From contig OY747715.1 of NCBI GenBank assembly GCA_963556495.2, forward strand, positions 1,091,739-1,155,738: 64,000 nt of DNA, in the 5' to 3' direction. The DNA comes from Valencia hispanica. Taxonomy: Eukaryota; Chordata; Actinopteri; Cyprinodontiformes; Valenciidae. The notes under the pieces are model-generated. The model did no database searches. It had not been told where the DNA came from and was given only the letters and a program-made list of their open reading frames with translations. How positions within the stretch are numbered: the first letter of the stretch is position 1; each line of letters opens with the position of its first letter. Shown piece after piece: positions 13,701 through 25,700 of this stretch. Made by a program: the position numbers and the translations under genes.

Positions 13701-16700
13701 GTGCAACATACTACTTATCTATAATACATCTGTAAATACCATGCAGTCCTTGTAAAAACAGAGGTCGCACCAATTCAACTCAGTTCAAAGGTTCTGCAAA
13801 TAATCAGCTCAACAGATTTTAAGATGAGGACAATAAATGTAACTGTTTCATACTTTATTTCTTATCTGTTCCTTGTTCATTCTATGAAAACCCCTGGGAT
13901 CGGGGGGTTTAGTGCGGGTGCCCCATGAGGGCTCAGGGTTCGAGTCCCGTCCCAGTGGCCACATGTCTTCTCTCACCCTTTCTATGTACTATCTGCTTTC
14001 AAATAATGGCACTGTGGTCACAAAACCTTTTTTTAAATCCTGGGATCTATGTCTGCAACATGTTTTCTTCCCATACCAGCGGTGCAGACCTTTCACCTAT
14101 AAAGGAGTGAACAGTGTTTTGCAATGTTTATTTGAAGTAAAATTCAGATGTGCAACCTTCACAACCTGAACTTTCACTTTAAAGTCAAGAGATGTTGAAT
14201 CATTCAGACATCATCTTCTCTACATATGTATATTTCTTTATGTTCTTTTAGCAGCAGAGCCTATTGTAGTTCTATCTTCATCTTCCCTGAATGCTACTTT
14301 GACTCGTTCTATTACATATTAAGAAAGTAAAAATGTTCTCCTAATGCAGTCATTAGTAAAGGTCCCTATAAGCACACAATGACAAGTACATGTGTGTGAA
14401 CACACTGGAACGTTTGGATGGGATTATAAGATTGTTTTGTGTCTCCGACGTTCTTTGTTCTGTCTGTGGACCAGACATCATAATTAAGCCTTTAGGTTAG
14501 GGTTCGGTCAAACACTGACAGCTATGGCCTGGTTCACACGGGAGGATTTTTACCCCGATGCTCCCCTTCCGACACACCCCGATTATCGCGATGGCTCTAA
14601 ATATAATCCTAGCTGATATTCCTGCCGGACCGCTCCGATCACGAATCATGGATATTTAACATGTTGGATCGTCTTGACCTGATATCACAGCGTGTTTGCT
14701 GTGTGTTGCGAGGACAAACCTGCATGCAGCCTGTGGAATGTGACGTGTAGCCAATCAGAAAGCGAGCTGGCGGGCAGTGATACACATTGGATGCGTCAAT
14801 TATTATTTCAAAGTGTCGGCTCACTTGACTGCAGTCCACAAATCCATAGAAACAGAGATCAGTCAGAGCAAAGTGTGAAACGATGTTTTCCTGTGAAAAT
14901 AAAACAATAATTCACCTCCATATCTTTATATAGCAGTAGACCTCCTGCTGTGTCCACACGCCAGGATTTCAGGTTTTTCTCTGTTAACTGGAGTATCGCT
15001 GCATTTTGGGTCCTGTTAAAACCAAATCATTACATATTTATGTTCCGATCTTTGCAAAACCCTTAACATTTATATATTTCACAACTCACACTTTCTCAAA
15101 ATCTGTTGAGTTTTCCTCTATGTTTATGCTTTCAAAAAGCCATTAAATTTTGTAATAGAATAACAAACAGTGTAGTTACAATAGGCCTTAACAGTGCTTT
15201 AGCTGCTCAGGCCTAAATATCAAAGTGGCCTAAAGATATCTGGAAAAATCAAGGAGACAAAAGGTTTAAATCTGGAATGCAAAAACTTTAAATTCAAGTT
15301 CAATGTCACAATCTTGTAATAGTTGAGTTATGTTAGAATGCATCGATCATCTCTAAGATAGCTCTTTCATCAAAAGGGGAACAGGAAGTCTCCAGATGAC
15401 AGGTCTTATTTAAGTCATGTTAAATGACATCACCAGTTTCTCAGTATTTAAAAGTAATTATAAATGACTCATGATATCTGTCAGTTTGACATTGTTAGTA
15501 AATGCGTCATCAGGAAGCCTTACTGACAGTTCATCATATTAACACTAAAGGAACGTCAACATTTGCTGTCCTAGTTTTCAGGTTGTGGTGAAGTCTTTGT
15601 CTTGAGTGTTTAAATCTGAGATGAAGATCTGCCAGCAGACCTTCATGGTGCTTGTTTCACTACCTTATTTGCTTAAATTTATTATAAATGATTTAAATTT
15701 AATTCAGGTTTACCGCCTATGTTTCCAGGTGACAAATAAAGTGTCCTTCAATCCTGTCCCTGATTCCTAGCAGCCAAATCTCTCTGTTATCGCAGAAGAA
15801 CTGCCGGTTCTTCAGGCTTTCTGAAGAAATTCTCTGTTAGGAGACCTTTGGCTGCAGGAGCAAGACACCAGCCATATGTGGACCTCTTTGTGTTTTGTGG
15901 TTTCAGAAAACACATTAATAGACACAGTTCTGGTAAAAGTAAGATCAACAGATTTAGATTATTTCAAGACGAGACTGGAAACAGCAAATGAGAACTGAAA
16001 ATGGAAAACATCTGGCTTTAAATGAGTCCTAATGTTGTTCCAGTCCAGACAAACTACAGAGTAGTTATTTTCTGTCTTGGTAAATAAAGCAAAGGGTCTG
16101 TTTCATATTTGACAGAAAGATCATCATCATCAGTCTTCAGTGAAAAAGAAAAAATAAATCCAAGCTTTCCTACAGAGAGAACCAAAGAGCACAGCCACTC
16201 AGGCAGCTCAGCGGTTCGAATCTCTTAGAATGTTCTCCCTCTGCATGCTTAGGCTCTCTCCAGGTACTCCAGGTTCCTCTCACTGAACAAGAACCGGTTA
16301 ATGTGTGTTCCTGGTGACCCCACTCGCCCCGGGTGTGTCTCTCACCCAATGACGGCTGAAGATAGGGGCTCTGCACAAATAAGATGGTTTAGGCAGTTGA
16401 TGGATCTATAGAAGGGAAAATATGTGGGATTCATACAAGTTGATCAAAGTCTCACGAGATGGTTAATGCTTTGCTGAATGTGACCAAGAAATAAAACGTG
16501 TAAACTGCCTAACATTATGGCTGACAAGGCGCATGTTTTTTAGTTCTTTTCAACGTCTGTTAGAGTGTTTGTACACCAGCCGCTCTCTGGCTCTCTGTGG
16601 TCACACATATCTGATATTCATTGTACCGTACAAACAACGGATGTCAAACAAAAACTTTTAGATGACCTATTTCCCAACCACCTCCTACAGCTGCTCAGAT

Positions 16701-19700
16701 CTGATCATATATCAACCGTGATTCTGCCAGCAATCCCCAGTTCTTCAGTTTGGTTCAGGACCAGAGAGCCTTTAAAGGCGAAAATCTGAGGCTCAACATT
16801 CGCTCGGAGCCTCTGTTCCAACATCCCAGAAAAGACTAAGCAAAGTAATTCCTTGAAGAGTAAATGGTACACTACACAATAATAAAAGCTTTACATCAAG
16901 TCTGGTTAGGCATAAAGCAGTAGAACATGACAGTATCATCTGCTTATGTGAACATTTTCATGCCTTTTTTAGCTTTTTTAATTTAACTAAACAAGTGGTT
17001 GGCAGTAGCAGAGGTCCTAGGACCGATCCCTGAGGATTACCTCTGTTTCTTGTAAACAGGACTTTGCTTTGCTTTTATGGTTTTACCAGAGTTAAACTCT
17101 TTGCTCCTCAGCTGGAAGTATTCACGAACAAGAAGTGTGATGTTAAAAGTGAAACTTCCCAAAAAGGGACTAAATGTGCCTTGAGATTAGGTTTGCTGTG
17201 AGTCAGCACAAGATGAATGAAAAGAATCAAAAACAGCTGGTTTATGTCTTTCATCAGATTGAAGGTTGTAACGAAAAGAACAACAAGAGCAAAAATCTGA
17301 TTTCTGTAGAGACACAAAATCCTGAGAAAGTAAACTTGGAGTGTGGTTTCTGACATGTTCTGGACGAGTTTGGACAGGTTCTGATCACCTGGTTGGGTTT
17401 CCATTAAGAGTCCCAGTAAACAGTGACCGAATGCCAACACTGTATTAAATTACAGCTCATCATTTGTTGTCTTAGATCTTTCTCCCTGACTCAGAGTGTT
17501 TTTCTAATCTTCTTGATCACTGTTGCATGGTGAAATGTGTAAAATGGTGTTTGAGTTCAAATGTCTAATGTTGCAGACGCCCACATATGTTTACCAATCA
17601 TCCTAGAAGGTCTTTACATACATAGCTGCTGCAAAGAAAATCATCCCATATACTTGTAAGATATTGAAATGAAATGTAACTTTTGTTTTCTGTTTGTGGT
17701 GTAGCAGAGATTGAGCTGGAACCCAAAGACCTTCGCTGGGTCGGGGCCTGGTGGCTGGGCTTCCTGGTGGCCTCCAGCCTCCTCTTCCTCGCTGCGCTGC
17801 CGTACCTGTTCTTTCCCAGAGAGATGCCCAAAGAGGTGAGTCAGGATTATCGCATGAATCATACCGCTGCAGTTTGGCCTCCAGCGGAAGACATATTAAT
17901 ATTGATTCACTCTCAATGCTCACTTTGCAAGCTTTTGATGGTGGTGAGATTCAGGCCTTTTATATTTTCTCTTATTTTGACTCCAATGTGAGTCACTCCA
18001 TGTTCGGTCAATTAGCTTCTCTATGTTGCTGAGAGATTGTTGGCTGTCCTGTGTGACTCTGTGATGGACTGAGGATCCCCTGCCCCTTGGCCAATTTACT
18101 GTCAGAGACAGACCTCAGTCCCTTATAACCCCACAGAGACTGGGCAGGTAAAGAACAGGATTCAACCAACCAACAACTGTGTTCTGCTGATCTGAGCTTT
18201 CGCTCAGTCAGGTACCAGGTCCAGCAGAGAAACCCAGACATCCTTCGGCACAGTGACTCTCTCCAGCTCATTCTAGGGAATCCCAAAGCTTTCCGAGGTC
18301 TGAAGGAATATGGAGCAAGTTCTGGGTCTGCTACTCATGGGACTTGACTGGAATACCCTTAAATCTACCTAGATCAGAAGTCTGGACTACCTCATTTGAG
18401 TGTTTTCAATAGGCACGTTTCCACTATAGGGACTTCAGGGTAATTTGATCCGACCTTCCAAGTTTGCACTTGTTTGCACATCAGACCGGGCCAATAGGGC
18501 AGTTTTTGGACCCATTTCAGGGACCCACGGAGTACCTGTATGGGGTCATGTACTTGAAATGGTCTGATCGAGTCGCTCAGCAGCAGCTGGGGTTAAGTCG
18601 CGCTGACTGGTTGCAGTTAAGTGGGAAATGAGCAGACGTCGCCAAACAATCGGCTTTGTAAAAATAAGAAGAGTTGCTGGCGAAGCAGTTTATAACAACA
18701 GCAAACAGAAACACAGCAACAAGCTTCTTCAATGTCGATATCTTGTTATTACTGATGCTAAGGGCGCCTTTTGGCTCTGATCTGTGACGCAACTTGCTCC
18801 AGAAACAATTGTGATATGCGGATGTCTTTAGCTGATTAATTAAAGGGCCGATTGTGTCTGGATGGCAGAGAGGAGAGGGCAGACAGATTACCCCGTTAGA
18901 AAAAGATCTGGTTAAATTTCCCTGAAGGTCCGATAGTGGAAAGGCGGCTAATGTGGAGGACCAGCAGCTCATAATCTTACACCATAAAATCCCTCTGGGG
19001 ACACATTAGGAAACAGGCAAACAAAACACTAAAAGACTGGCCTACTAATCTGGTCCGCTGTTCTTCTGCCACGATGAAAGCCACGGTGTTTCTCTTGGAC
19101 CTCAGGTTCAACAGCCTGGAGTAAGTTTTTCCAGGGAACTAAAGAAGCGTGCCCCGTCAATAGTTGTGTCACGTTCTCTGGTCTCCCCCCCTTATAACTA
19201 GGAGCTCCTCCCTGATCTGTCACTCCATGCATGCATGTTGTTCCATGTGACTCTGAAGAGGCGAGTTCACCACAGTAGCCCATCATTGTCCAGATGATTC
19301 TGCAGCTCAAGGCTTATCTCGTCTATCCAGCTCCACATTGGTTTCCTCTGCAACACAATAGCTCACAATAAATGCATGTCCTGTGAAACTTAGCAAACAG
19401 CAACAAACATAACAAACAAGCACATCCCTCTAACATAAATGTATGTGATTAAAATAGCTGCTCCAGATGTTGGTAGATCATCAGTGAGTTATGTGTGACA
19501 GCAGGAGGGCTAAGTCTCTGCAGCTCTCTGAGATTTTCTGTCTAAAGGAAGTAATTTCCATGATGACAGTTTATCTCAAATGGACCCTCTCTGAGTGATA
19601 ACGATCTGCTGAGGTCGGTGAAACGACTGAAAGAAGGTTAAAGTTTGTTGACAGAGGGAAATGAAGGATATTTCACCACCAGAAGAGGCAGATAAAGCAA

Positions 19701-22700
19701 TGTTATTAGATCCAATGCAGACTTTTACCTCCTCTCTGTTTTTGAAACTCCTTCATGCTTCGGCTTGTTGAGGAAAACTGGGTTCAGTGAGCTTTGGCTC
19801 CGAACCCATTTCAGAAGAAAAAACGTAAGTACCATATAAAGCCTGCACATGTTTTCAGTTAAATGACGAGGGTGTGTGGAAAATTGCTCAACAGAGTTTA
19901 AGTTTAGCCCTGAAAGGAAGCAGAAAAACAAACTTTATGACTTCAGAGTAAAAATAAGCAACAACTTTTTACCTTCTGCAACAGAACAAGTTCCAGAAAC
20001 TATGAACAGACATTTGTGTTCATACACAGAGGAATTAGTTCCATCATTAGAGCAAAGAAACCTTTTGGACAGGAAGTCTTCAGGAAGGTTCTGATCAGAT
20101 TCCAGTTATCAAGATGTTTCTGACTGATCTGAATCAGCCTCATCTCAACGGAGGCGTTGGAGAGAACGTTGCACTTCGGTTCTCTCAAGCATTTATGATT
20201 CATGAACACGGGTTCACATCTGGGCTGCAGGAGCATCTGGTTCTGACAACATTAAATGGGTCGCATCAGGACCAGCTAGGAAAGGTCTTGATCAGGACGT
20301 CCAGGTGTCTTCTGGTCAAGATTCAGAGTTTAACTTTATTTACAGTCTGTCTGCTGTTAATCAAACTGAGATTCAGAGATTCATTTTTCTGAATTTGGAC
20401 CTGATGTTAAAACTGAAAGCCAAACCAAGTCTAGTTTTGCTCAGCGGCACCGTGACCTGATGGACTCTGGCTGGTTTACTGTCTGATTAGCTAAATATAG
20501 TGTTGTGCAACTCTCTGACACGGATCCAGTTCTTTGTTCTGACTCAGCTCCAGTGAGTCTGCAAGATGATCATGGACCCGTACAGAGCAGATGACAGCAG
20601 ATCCAGTCAGTTTCACTGAGTAAAATATTTATTTTCTGCTCATCAGCGACGCCATGAGAAGAAATGAGAAAAACATAAAATCAGTTTATTCTCAGAATCA
20701 CACTGAGCCTTCATCCGAAAGCGAATGGTTGTAATTGCAGACTAGACGTCTTCATCTTGTGATCTTCCTGTCTGTTTGTGTAGAACGGAGCGGAAGACGT
20801 GGAGTCCAGACCCGACACCAAGCAGCAGGAGCAGCAGGCGGACCCCATGAAGAAACTCTCCCTCCTTCAGTTCCTTAAAAGTAAGAGTCTATTCTCCTGC
20901 TTCTGCTTCCTGCCTGACGGCGCCGAGGCGACTCTTGGTCGGGGAGTCATGCATACTGCTGACCTCCTGCTTTCATGAAGTCACGAGCTCTGAAATGAAA
21001 CTTCTTCATGAAATGGGCTAAGTAGTAGTAAACACAGGAAACAACCACAGTAGGTACAGAATTTACAGAGATTTGTGGGTAACCAACAGTTTCTAAATGA
21101 CTTTCCTAAAAATGAAAGCCAAAGTGTTCTGATGTGGGAATGAAACAAGTCCAACCTGGAGACATGAAACTAAACCCATCCGCTTGTTCAGGTTTCCCTC
21201 GCATCGCTCTGCGGACGCTGCGCAGCCCCATCTACCTGCTGGTGGTCCTGGGACAGGTGAACCTGGCGGCGCTCCTGTCCGGCCTCGCCACCTTCATGGC
21301 CAAGTTCATCGAGAAGCAGTTCAGTCAGACCATCTCCTTCTCCAACATGATGATAGGTGAGACCAACACAGATGTTACAACTGGGAGAATATTGTTGTTT
21401 CCAGGTTGTTCTGCAGCTTCGTCTATCATCATTGGTTTTCATTAATGCTGAGAAAACCTCAAAGAGATCAGTTAACGTCCTGTCAGCTCAGATGAAGCAT
21501 GAGTCAAGCAGAACCAATCAGCACGCTGGTTCCTCTGACAGAGAAGCAGATGTCTCCCTGTGTCCCCTAGAGTCCAAGAGAGTCCAACAAGCTCCTTCTA
21601 CTGATTGGTTTGGACATTCAATTCAATTCAAAATTCAAAATTACTTTATTAATCCCAAAGGGAAATTAAATGTTGTTGTAACTCATTAAGCAAGTTCCTT
21701 CAAAGATTTGTTGTAGATGCTGATGGCTGTGGGTAGGGATGATCTCCTGTAGCAGTCTGCAGATCTGAAGACGCCTCTGACTGAAGACGCTCTGTAGTTG
21801 TATGACAGTCTGATGTAGAGGACGCTCTGGATCTATGGCGTCTTCTTTTCAACTCATCAGGGTTTTGTGGCTGTAGTTGAGGTCTTATTTGAGCTTTTGT
21901 GATGTTAATCAGCTGCTGCCAGTTGTAAACCACCGTGTTGCCATGGTTATGCATCATAACAAATGTCCCAAAATAAAAAGTATCAGCAAAAATCCTTCCA
22001 GCTGCACAGCATTCAAAACCAGAGAGAACAGTTGTCCACAAAAACAATGTTTCTACCAAATATGGAAGAATTAAAGTTTTAAAAAAGAAAGAAATATGAA
22101 CCAAAGTAACAGAGCGACTCCAACATGCCGCCACCTTCAGCGGCGCGATTCCGGAAACTGGAGAAGAAAAGCTTGGAGCTACCATGAGTCCTTTCTGGTG
22201 CCAACCTGATCAGTTCTCCTCCAAGACCCTCGCCATGGACAAGGAGTCGGATCGGAATGTCCTCCAGGAGCAACGTCTTCCAGAATCCAGGGACAGTTTG
22301 ATGAGGATCTGTGGATTTTCCACCACAATGGAAAATAAAGCGGCTCAAAGATTTGAACATGAAGGTGTTGGACCTTAACTCCACTGAGGACTAACAGACT
22401 GAGACCAACTCCAAGCACTGAGAAGATAAGAGATGATCTATTAGGTGATAATCTAGAAGGTCAGAGACACCAGGAGCAGGAACTCATGAACCCGATGGAT
22501 TTCTTAATAAAAGTTTATAAAATGTTCTTCGGTTCAGAACCAAACTGTAATAATCCGGTTTCAGCATCTCTTTTCATTGGAAAACAAAACCTTCTGGGAA
22601 GTTAACTCCTCTAAGGGGCTGTTTACACGACAACGTTTTTCAGCAAAACTGAGGTTTTTCTCTCCGATTCGGCCTCTCGTTTACACGACAACGGAAAACG

Positions 22701-25700
22701 GGGGGCGAAAACGCATCTTTTGGGAAACGGCTTCCAGAGGGGAGAGTTTTGAAAACGCTGTGTGATTCGTTGTCGTGTAAACGCAAGCCGGAGACTTTTA
22801 AAAACGATGACGTCACTGCCAGCCTCTTACGGCCATGTTGGACTTGCGCACTCCGCCTTTCTACAGAAACACAACAACAATGGCGGATCCAGGTATGCTG
22901 TTACTGCTGATGCAGCTTCTGAAGTTATTTGGTCTCTGTAAGCAAAACTTAGAGATCATCAGGCTTCTATGCGATCGCCAACAGAAACGCATACAGTACG
23001 TGCGCCAATTAATCAATACGCCTTTATTTAAGCTGAGAACTACAAGAAGACCGCCATTGTTAGTTATCATGAAATGTTTCTTTTCCGGGTTGTGAGGAGG
23101 AAACCTTGGAACACTGCACACACGGGGCACACTGCCACCTAAAGGCCGGGCATAGGTACTACATCGTTTTCCATTGGTATTCAAACAAAAACAGCAAGGT
23201 TGTCGTGTTAACACCCCTCAGTTATTTTCCAAGCACTCTAGTTAGGATGAGATCTAACTGGACGTCCCTGTTTCAGGAGGAGTCGGGATCCCGCTGGCGG
23301 TTCTGGGAATCGTTCTGGGTGGAGCTCTGATGCGCAGGTTCAACATATCGGTCAGCGGCGCCAGCAAGCTGTGCACAGGAGTCATCCTTCTCTGCATGTT
23401 CTCCGCCCTGCCGATGCTCTTCGTCGGCTGCTCCACCCAGACGGTCGCCGGCGTCTATCCTGTCAGGTAGCTGCACCGTCTGTGTCCATGTAGCAAGAAA
23501 CAGGCTGGGGAGGGAGCAGGGAACTGACAGGAACTTCATTTAGCAGGTTTTTTATGAAATGATGATGGTTTTGGAGTTTAGAGCTGAGAAAATAGAAGCA
23601 GATACCAGAAAAACCTCCACTGCTTCCCTTTGATCGGGCCGAGTTCCTCCATCAGTAATCAACAGATTTTATTAGGAATTCAATCAGTAGAAGGAAATTC
23701 ATCATTTTTAAGGGTTTGTGGGTCCTTTACACACCGGGATAATTAATAACTAATGTCTTTATTCAGGCTTGTTTAGGAGGTTGTCCTGATTTTATCCTTC
23801 TCCTTCTCTGAAAACCCAACCATGTGGTTCTGGTGCTGATCTGCTAAATGTGTCCTCCTATCCTCAGGTCCAGCTCCCTGCCCTGCAGCTCCGGCTGTAA
23901 CTGTCCTCCGGACGCCTTTAACCCCGTCTGCGGCTCCAACGGTGAGGAGTTCAGGTCTCCCTGCCATGCCGGCTGTTTGTCCAGACAGACGGACGCCGAA
24001 AACAAAATCCAGGTAAGATTTAGTCGGGTCATCAGTTGGCGTGTTAAATATGGATTCAGTAACTCCATAACGTGGCACTGAACCAACAGAACCATGACAT
24101 CCTAGTCAAACCAGAGTGAGGCCTGCTACACCTTCAGAACGAGCTTCTTCCTGCTCATCTCTCCGGGTTTCTCTGAATTTCACCAAGCTTCCTCCTCAAG
24201 TATCAGCTAGTGCTTCCATCAGCTTATGAAGATCTTCACCAACATCTGCTGGAGGTTTCTGCACCTGCACAGTCAGTGTCAGCCTTGCTGTGGACCAGGA
24301 AGTCCCTGAAGAATGAAGCTCTAACAAATCCGACTCGTCATCCACAGTCATGTGGGCGTGGCCTAAAGAAGGAGACGTAGGGTGGAGGTGATGAGTTTCC
24401 TCTGCACAACGTTCTCCACATCTGCGGCGCTTAGCTCTTATGTGTTTCCGCCCAGAAGAGCAAAAAAAGGACGGCTGAGGCTGGATTGGTTGCTACAGCA
24501 ACAAGGTGAGGTTGTGGATCAGGCTGGTTCTTCAGGTTCTTCACATGATGATGAGTTTGGCAGATCCAGCTGTGGAGCCAAACTCATCATGAAACAGAAG
24601 AAGATGTCCTGCAGATGTCAGTTTCCTCGCTTCAGAGAAATGTTCCCTGAAGATGAAGCAGGTCCAGTTACCGTCGAGTCCGACCAAATAATCCCAGAAG
24701 CTGCTGATGTGAGGCTAACGCTGAAGCAGAGTCTGGAACCGGACCGTGTCTGGTCAGATATCGGGTTCACCCATTATCAGCTACAAATGAGTCAGAAACA
24801 ACAAGGTGAAAGTGAAGCTCATGTTCCTGTTTCTGAGCCTGAAACTAGAACTCTGTTCTGATCCCAAACAGCAGAACAAACATTGATTTTCATACTAAAT
24901 ATTTCATTCCTTCACAGAGAGAACATCAAATATTAGCAGATAAAATATGAAACTCGTTTTGCTCCAACATCAGAAATTAATCCACTTATCCAGTTCTAAG
25001 ATTTAAAGAAATTAAATTTGGAGAGTTTTCAAAATTATTAAATAATTTCCATAGATGCTAAAGACATTTTTGTACTTGTGAAAGACGGGGTCAAAGGTTA
25101 CAGTCAGGCTGAGAATGCTTTGCAGTCCAGGACCAGCTGCCATCAGAACTTTGTGGAGATCATGACAGAAATTATTTTCATATCAAAAATGTCCCAGATA
25201 TTAAAAGAAGTTCTGTGGTTCTGGTTCTGTTTCCAGAACGTTAAACTCTCAACAAACTGTTTTATTCACAATATTTTCAAAGTCGATACCAGAGAATGGT
25301 GAGGATGATGCATGTTACCATGGAAACGTTGTGTGAACAACTATCTGTCTGTTTCTGCAGAACTTTACCGACTGTCGGTGCGTCGACGGCGGTTCTGGGA
25401 CGGCCCGTCCAGGGACCTGCGGCAGCAGATGTTCCCACCTCCTGCTGCCCTTCGTGGCCCTGCTGGGTCTCACCAGCTTCATCACCTCCTTCTCCCAGAC
25501 GCCGTCCTACATGATGATCCTCAGGTAGGGAAACATGGAGCTGACATCCGGTTTTCGGTTCACGTTTCAGCGGCACAAGAAGCAAAGATGAGAAAGTTAC
25601 AGGCAGAATCAAATTGGTTCTGGAATGAAACCCATTTGTTTTCCATCAACTATGGGAATAAATCCCTGCCATTTATCAAGAGCGTATTTTGTCCATTTCA

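Noticed and set aside
13893..13965. Functional tRNA gene
   Set aside because: The A- and B-box layout is present, but the ends do not pair as an acceptor stem; better explained as a SINE head.
14520..14975. MITE bounded by CACACG-x-AGGATTT phrases
   Set aside because: The two phrases are in the same orientation, not inverted, and no target duplication was seen.
21700..22185. 161-codon minus-strand frame
   Set aside because: Overlaps a LINE tail and unrelated intron sequence; only its C-terminal part resembles LINE coding sequence.
24382..24861. 159-codon open frame in slco2b1 intron 10
   Set aside because: No family motif, no splice logic and intronic position; length fits chance.
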